Shown here piece by piece: positions 57,580-64,000 of a stretch of 64,000 nt of DNA (position 1 is its first letter; each line of letters begins with the position of its first letter). The notes under the pieces were generated by a model. The model was not told where the DNA came from. It did no database searches and was given only the letters and a program-made list of their open reading frames with translations. Location of the stretch: assembly GCA_022592435.1 (NCBI GenBank), contig JABYQS010000031.1:124001-188000 (forward strand), written 5' to 3'. Source of the DNA: Cerioporus squamosus. Taxonomy: Eukaryota; Basidiomycota; Agaricomycetes; Polyporales; Polyporaceae. The translations under genes and the position numbers were made by a program.

Positions 57580-60262
57580 ATGGACGGCAACAACCACGCA
57601 CACGACCAACACAGCCTTTCCGTACTCGACTTCGTCCGGAGGCTGTTGCCACAACACCCACGCACTTCTACCCCTTCAGCGGGCGCAGAGCAATCGCCCT
57701 CTGAGGCCAGCCAGGCAGCCCAGACATCATCGACATCGCTGCCAGTGCCCTCGACACCTTCTCTTCCGTCGGAGACAGTGAGCAGTGGTGCACCGTCGGG
57801 GTCAGCCACCGCCTCTACTTCGGCTATGGTGAGTACCAGCAGTCTGTGAGTTCATGTACCTTGGCTCGTAGCTCACGATTCCAACTAATACATAGGTTCC
57901 CTCCTCGCCACTCCAGTCCCTTCAGAACCCACCGTCTGCCACATCCGCTGCACCCGTGACTCCATCCCCTGCGCCAGAGGCCACGGTCTCCCAAACAGAC
58001 TCCGTTCCCGACGTGGAGATGACCGCCGATGAGGAGGCAGGTCCGTCAAGTACGTCCTCGTCCTCTCAGCCTGCGAACCGCAGCACGCGTCGTGCTCGGG
58101 TCGAAGATGATGGCGAAGAAGAGGATTACTGGCGGGAATCCAATCGTCAGCGTATGCACTCCCCCACGCCTCATGGAGACGACGACCATCACCACTTTAT
58201 GCCCATTCCCGAAGATCACGGAGTCCCGGAGTCCACTCGGAACGGGGCTGCACCCTCCCAGCATAATGCGGATGCACCCACGGAGCAGCCGCAGCACCCA
58301 CCTCAGGGTCCGCCGCCTCCGTACGGTGGTGTGTTCTTGACTCTCGACATCTTCCCCATCCCATTCGCCAATGCGCCTGCAAACGCGCAGCCAACTCAGG
58401 CGCAGGATGCTCCCCACCCACAGAACGCATCTCAGCCTCAGAACGCACCTCAACCTGGTCCCCAGCGTCAGGACCGAGATGGGCATCCCATGTTCAACTT
58501 CTTCATGAACCTTCCCTTCACCGGGCAGGGACCAGCGACACAATCAGGCGCTTCCGGTAATGGTAACGCCCATTTCCGCCCTATTTTCATCATCCCGCCC
58601 CCTTATGTCTATCCTCCGTTCACAGCTGGCGGCAACGCCCCCGGAAATGCCGGGTTCCCCCCGTCATTCACCATCCCGTTGCCGTTCCCATTCCCATTCG
58701 GCTTGGATAGACTGGAGGAGCGGGACGATCCCGAGCGTGCACAAAGGTTGGTTGACGGGCTCGAGGAAGTACCTGTCGGGCTCGTGAAGCGGATGCAACA
58801 AGTTGGTGGTCCCGGCACAGACCGCGGAGAAGTTCCTACCTGTGCAGTTTGCTGGGAAAGCCTCCTCGAGCCCGAGGGCGGAGGCTTCGAGGGCAACGCG
58901 GAGTTGGCGAAGGCTGAAGCGGCACAAGCGGCTCGCGACGACGCTGCTTCCCAGCAAGGAGGCGAATCGAACATGGACGTTGACGGTGCTTCATCATCTT
59001 CAGGCGAGTCGTCGTCCTCCGAGGTCGCTTCCGGCTCGTCTCCTGCACCAGAGTCTTCCGGTGACAAGCAGCATCCGAAGATTGTGGTTCTTCCATGCTC
59101 GCACGCGTTCCATGCGACGTGCCTCCTTCCGTGGTTTTCGAAGCCAGGACGGACGACCTGCCCGTCGTGCAGGTTCGACATTGATCCTGATTCACTCACC
59201 TATCGACCTCGTCCACTACGCGCTCATGGCCCTCCACCGGCCCCACAGGCTACTGCAGCTCCACCACCGCAGGCGCAATCCTTCTTCGGTGCCCAGGTCC
59301 CGCCGGTCGCTGTCCCTCAGGCCGCCCCGGTCGCTCCAGTGGCGTCACAGAACGCACATGCTGGTCCTGAAGGAGTACCACCCGCTAATGCTGATGCCCG
59401 GCCGGCCAACGCTCCTGGTCAAGCTGGACAGCGGTCCCACCAGCCCCTTCCTCCATTTATGACGTTCGACATCGGCATGATTATCCCCATGAACCCTGGA
59501 CGTGCACCGGGTGCAGCCCCACCGGCGTCTGGAGCTCAGCCCAGCAACCCCACGGGCCCGACAACATATGGACCACCGCCGCCACCGCCACGCACCGACC
59601 ACAACGGATTCCAGTTCGAAGACACAATACTACAGGATGTGGTCCGTCAAACGTTTGAACGTGTCTTCGGACGTCCAATACCCGTTGCCTCTCAGGCGCC
59701 CCCTGCTGAAGGTAGTGCTCCCGGTCAAACCGGGCCACACGCGCCATTCCAAGAGTGGTTCATGTATCCCGGGTCGCTTCCTGGCTTCCCGCCCATGCCC
59801 CCACTGAACACGCAAGTCCCACAAGGTGCTCCTCGGCCTCAGTCAGGACCCAGACGGCCTGCGGAGAAGAGGCAGTGGACGCCCCCACCTGCTCCGGGTC
59901 CGACTCTGCGCCAGGTCGTCGAACGTAACGAGCGGGAGATGGGACTTCGTTGCTCGGACATAAGCTGCGGACTGGGACCCTCGGACGACGATCCGGTCTC
60001 CTCGATCGACCTGTCGTCTCTCCGACAAATCTCTATTCGTCCGCTGAACTCCGACACGTCGGGCAAGAACAGCGTGTGCGAACACAAGTTCCACCCGGCG
60101 TGTCTGGTTAGCGCCGAGCGTGTCGCGGGCTGGGGACACGAGGTGAAGACCGGTGAGCCTGCAGGTGATGACGATGAGGTCGAGGTCTCTTGCCCGGTCT
60201 GCAGAGCGAAGGGTGTTATCTCGCGCTTGGACTGGGAGGAGGGCGCTTGTGCGCTCGCATGA
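57580..60262 (+). CDS. RING-type zinc-finger protein, putative E3 ubiquitin ligase
   Basis: Exon 1 (57580-57828) starts MDGNNHAHDQHSLSVLDFVR. A 67-nt intron leads to exon 2 (57896-60262); the total is 871 aa. Long Pro/Gln/Asn-rich disordered segments flank two zinc-binding parts. The first RING reads TCAVCWESLLEPEGGG, then about 65 residues of Ala/Ser-rich insert, then VVLPCSHAFHATCLLPWFSK and TTCPSCRFDID. So it is an H2-type RING split after its first Cys pair. A second RING-like unit at the C-terminus has CSDISCGLG, VCEHKFHPACLV and VSCPVCRAKGVISRLDW. RING domains recruit E2 enzymes for ubiquitin transfer; the substrate is unknown. A short duplicated-looking block (MFNFFMNLPFTG and related aromatic/Pro segments) precedes the first RING. 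Confidence 0.88.
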
Positions 60263-63200
60263 ACGCTCTCTTCTGCGCTTGATGCCTTGTCCATGACATC
60301 TCACTGCCGAGCGACGGACTGTGGTATTTATGTTCCCTTGTTATGTTTTCTTTCGTCGCACTACGCTTTCGTCTCCCCCACCGCCGTGCATTGCTTTCGT
60401 TTCGTTGCATCGCACGCTGTAGTTCCATACACGCAGATACGTCTAGGATAGAGTCACTGTATAGTTTATATCGCTACGCGCTGTACCAATATAATTCTGT
60501 CGAACCGTATTCCCTCTCGCAGTACGATAGGGCTCCATCTCCTTCTCATCTTCTCCAAAAGGCTAAAACGCACTCCCAAGTTCTCATCCTCAGGTCGTGC
60601 TCAGCGGCGAGCCTGGGTACCGCCACCTATATCGAGCAGTACCCTTTGCTTGGTAGGTTCAGTCCAAGATTCAAGAACCTGAGAAGTCGCGATGCGCACA
60701 AGGGAGCATCGGTTTCGGCGTTCGATTCTCGTTTCTGCATTCTGCACGGATGCGGTCTCTGACAGTACTATCGATAGCCAAGAGCCCGTCCATCCCTGCA
60801 CCGGCACTCCTCCCTATGGGCCGGCCAGAACCGCACCCTAACGCTCGCTATGTCCCCACTGAGGTTGTGGCTGAACACACTCGGAACGCAGTCTGCTTCT
60901 CTCCAACACCAGAACCCCGGGGCCTGGCTCCTGTCGGGTCTCATGTGTTCTGCGGACGATTCTCTGAGCTCTCCACGGTGGCCCTCTCAGCCCGGAGCTG
61001 CTCGAGTTGTCATTTTTGCTTGCGCGGAGGCGCGTCTCCGGGCCTAACGGATTCTGGGCGATGCTGCGAGACTGGATGCAGCATGAGTGACAGGGTGTCC
61101 CCGCGCCTGGGCTTCTGGACTCGCGGCCGGGCCACCTGGGAGAAGAAGCTTGCGAAGTGCGAACCGCCCGCCTATTGGCTGCGGCGACATGGGCGATGGA
61201 ATGCGTCCCGCACATCCCTGCGTACGACGGCCGGCGAGACGTCGACGTCTTGAGTGACTCGCCTCGCCGCTACGCACATCCGCTGCTGGGTCGTGTTCGC
61301 AGAGACACATGCAACGGCACATGTCGCACGGAGACGCAGTTTCCCTGCGAACGCTCCGCCCATGTCGGGCGATGCAAGCAGCCCTCCAGCAGCCCTTCTG
61401 CGCCACGTTCTGATAATGACACTCACTGAATGGACATCAGGCCACGGCGAGTTCGCAAAAGGATAGATGATGCAGATGCAGAACGGGGGACGCGCTCGGA
61501 GGTTGTTGCAGGAGGGACGTGGCACATGCAGCATGTAGCGACGAGAGGCGATCTGCGGAGCTCCCTCGGAGTCCAAGGAGCTTGTCCGTCCCGCCTCCCT
61601 TGGCCTCGCGCTTGTGGAGGAGGGGCTGAATTGCGAAGCCGGGGTGCTGCCAACTCGCAGGAGCACAGGACGCAGCACGCGCGCGGGGCTGCATCGTTGG
61701 CAGCGGGCGTGCGCGCCGTGCCAATCGCACGCTCCAAATGCGAAACAAAGTGCGAGTCGCATTACGCACTCGCAGTCACGCTCAGGGACCTCGCCGTGCG
61801 GGGTTCGATGCATCCTGAGCGTTCGGTGCGTTCTGAGCGTTGGAGGCATGGGAGTTCGCAGTCCTGTGGAGATGGTAACCCGTCAGCGAGATAGCATCCG
61901 CGCGATAACCTTCCGAATCGAACCTCCGTTTCAAGCACAATTGCAGAAGGTCAGGCCCGCAGGATGATCAGGAAGCCCCAGAGCGAGCGCTTCTGCGGCC
62001 TATGGCGTACGCTGGTCCAAAGGCTCCGGAGAGCGCACTGAAAGGAGGTACGCCGGGTACGAGGAGGTTATTCCCTTCCCTCGTCCGAGAGGCACGGCGA
62101 GCAACTGCATCCCGCCCCCTCGTGGAGTTATCCAACCTACGTGTCTCTGCGTCAGCATCGTGCCTGCCGCCAGACACCCTGAACTAGAACACCCACATGC
62201 CTGTCACGTCTCGGTGTGCTCGGCGTCGGGATCGGTCCCACAAGACAGACCGCGACTTCTGCGGACGACTCCGACCCCGGCCTTCAGCGAGGACTGTCCA
62301 TCGTAAAACGTTCACGGGTAGCATTTTCGAGGACATCGCTGGAGAGCCGACAACGACAACAAAGGGCGAGAGTAACCATGTCAGTGGTACGTTCAGATGC
62401 TCCTCGAACTTTGGATTAATCTGTCAATGCATCGAGCCTCCACAATCACTTACCCTGGTAGCGATCGCCAGCGCTGACGACGGCAGCGTCTGCACGCACT
62501 CGGTATGACCCCTTTTCCGGCCTCCAATGTAGGAACTTGTACCATCATCCTGCTCGGGAGACGTGCAGGGGAGCCGATTGAAATGGTTGCCTGAAGAGGA
62601 AGGCATCGCCGCCCTGCAGACAGTGTACGCAACACCTCAGGCTCGTAGCGATTCGGGTTTGTCATGGAAGACAGCTACGTGCAAAGAGGCTACCGATGGG
62701 ACATCGCAGAGGTCCGTCGATAGAAGGCAGCCTCCATGAACTCTCCTATGGCCGGTCTCTACTGGGTGCGGGGAGAGGGGCGCGGGTATGTGAATGAGGG
62801 TCTTCAGTGTATGTGGCACTTGGATGTCATCGGCCTTCCCTGCTACAGCATTGATGGGCCGTCGCGAGAAACTAGGGGACACGATCAGGAAGTTCGTCGT
62901 CTGGCATGTCGCAAGAAGACGCGGAGGGCGTACAGGGTTAACGTAATGCAAGGCGCGCCGGGTGCGCAGTGACATACACGGACGGCTCTTGGACGGCTCT
63001 CGACATTGAAATTTCGGGATGGTTCCTGGTCTCGGGACCCTGTTTCGTGGAAGACTGGCGAGGATCGCAGGAAGCGTAGCTGACTGTCCCCGGTGGCAGG
63101 GTTCGCGTACACCGGTAATTGAAGGCTGTCACGTCTATGACCACAAGTGCGTCACGGATGACCAGGGTATCGATGTTTACCACTGCGTCCTGCGGTAGTG

Positions 63201-64000
63201 TTGCCCGCTTGACAGGGACATGCAGTTGGATGGATGGTAAGCACACTACGCTCGTTGTTGATCAACATATAATTTAACCGTTGTGTGACCTTGCGGAGGA
63301 AGGCTGCGATCCTTACCTTTGTTCAACAGTGGGAATGCTATTGAAGCGCATTTCCTGGCAGACCGCGTCCTGAGAGGAAGGACATCATTAGAACAACGCT
63401 GGACATCCATTGCCCGGAAGGGGCCGCCTTTGACACCTTGGCTGTCGACAGTACACAGGCTGACAAGCACTGAATCTCACCATCATGGCAACGCGGTGCG
63501 TATACCGTATTTGCGGACTGCCCTGTTCTGGCAAATGCTAACGGACCCTGTTCGAAGTGTGAACAAAAGTCATGCATATGGCATGCGCAGTGGTGGTAGC
63601 TCACGATAAACAGCTTGGCTGGAGTCGCTGACGGCGCGCCGCATCGGCGCAACGAGCCGCGCGAGTAGACGACAGCTCCGTGAATCTGGTGAGGACCGTA
63701 TACGATGCAGGGATGCTGCATCGTCGCCTTTGCCTTCCCGAGGAGGCGGTGGTTCAATCGAGGGTGGTCTTTCAGCACGTCCGCACTCGGCATCCGGATC
63801 ATGGTGGCTGCTTTACGACATGGGTTCGGTTCTGCGACGTGAATAGCTGTCATCCAAAGCACGGCTGGACATTGCCATTCTTCGCCGATTGTGAACCCAC
63901 GCGCTTTACTTCCGAGGCCTCCCCGCATCAGCTTCGCACGGCGTGGTGGTGGCACACACGGCGAGGATGAGGACGAGGCGCAGGATGTGGTTGGCCTTCG
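60263..64000. other. Region without a supportable gene
   Basis: About 3.7 kb to the window edge. Open frames up to 225 codons (61172-61849, minus) and 205 codons (63338-63955, minus) lack motifs, splice continuity and consistent composition. It may hold the RING gene's 3' UTR (around 60,263-60,500), regulatory DNA or a non-coding transcript. No repeat or tRNA was recognised. Confidence 0.4.

Noticed and set aside
61172..61849. 225-codon minus-strand open frame
   Set aside because: No recognisable domain; overlapped by several equally long frames on both strands.
63338..63955. 205-codon minus-strand open frame at the right edge
   Set aside because: No motif, no splice continuity, and it ends at the window edge where context is missing.
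1..64000. Prokaryotic features (operons, CRISPR, riboswitches, phage)
   Set aside because: Genes have many short spliceosomal introns and eukaryote-only proteins; no repeat-spacer array or polycistronic layout exists.

Overview
This is eukaryotic DNA from a filamentous basidiomycete, most likely an Agaricomycete (possibly a polypore). The evidence is the gene style. Genes are compact and GC-rich, with many 48-75 nt GT-AG introns. The protein families fit too: a DUF6534-type membrane protein, a tandem P450 group, a Zn2Cys6 regulator with a leucine zipper, DASH Ask1 and Dsc3. Genes lie on both strands with no operons, and there is no bacterial, viral or CRISPR signal. Exon boundaries were read by eye from splice signals plus reading-frame continuity.

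Layout. 1-313 (-): 5' part of a gene that leaves the window. 962-2622 (-): TFIID subunit TAF6, divergent from an F-box protein (3088-4603 +). 4928-9770 (+): a very large proline-rich, acidic Bbc1/Aim3-like actin-patch protein. 10200-11124: an AT-rich element with inverted terminal repeats and a TA duplication, just upstream of a zinc-finger protein (11395-12647 +). 13344-14838 (+): rRNA-processing factor EBP2. 15190-17414 (-): DUF6534-type membrane protein. 18586-19271 (+): 140-aa basic protein. 19592-23030 (-): Artemis/Pso2-type DNA-repair nuclease. 23.5-24.3 kb (+): a broken HNH-nuclease-like gene.

24.6-34.2 kb is the most accessory part. It holds three cytochrome P450 genes, all on the minus strand, and a fourth P450 reduced to its heme-binding 3' end. 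That remnant abuts the orphan 3' exon of another gene, as if at a rearrangement joint. The Pol III subunit RPC11 sits among them. Next come DSC3 (35039-36162 -), ASK1 (36455-38738 -), KIN17 (39091-40660 +), an unknown protein (41012-41939 +), ARP6 (42350-44590 -), TANGO2 (45365-46542 +), a Zn2Cys6 regulator (46847-48410 -), a base-exchange phosphatidylserine synthase (52705-54914 +) and a double RING-type protein (57580-60262 +). Three stretches (48.4-52.7, 54.9-57.6 and 60.3-64 kb) have no gene I can support.

Most genes are housekeeping: transcription (TAF6, RPC11, ARP6), ribosome assembly (EBP2), DNA repair and replication (Artemis-like, KIN17), mitosis (ASK1), endocytosis (Bbc1-like), lipid and ER/Golgi quality control (PSS, DSC3, TANGO2). 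I do not see a convincing novel multi-gene system. The strongest unexpected signal is a repeated pattern of single-base frameshifts, mostly in short homopolymer runs, inside conserved genes. This points to assembly indels, or less likely to recent gene decay, and affects how the window should be annotated.
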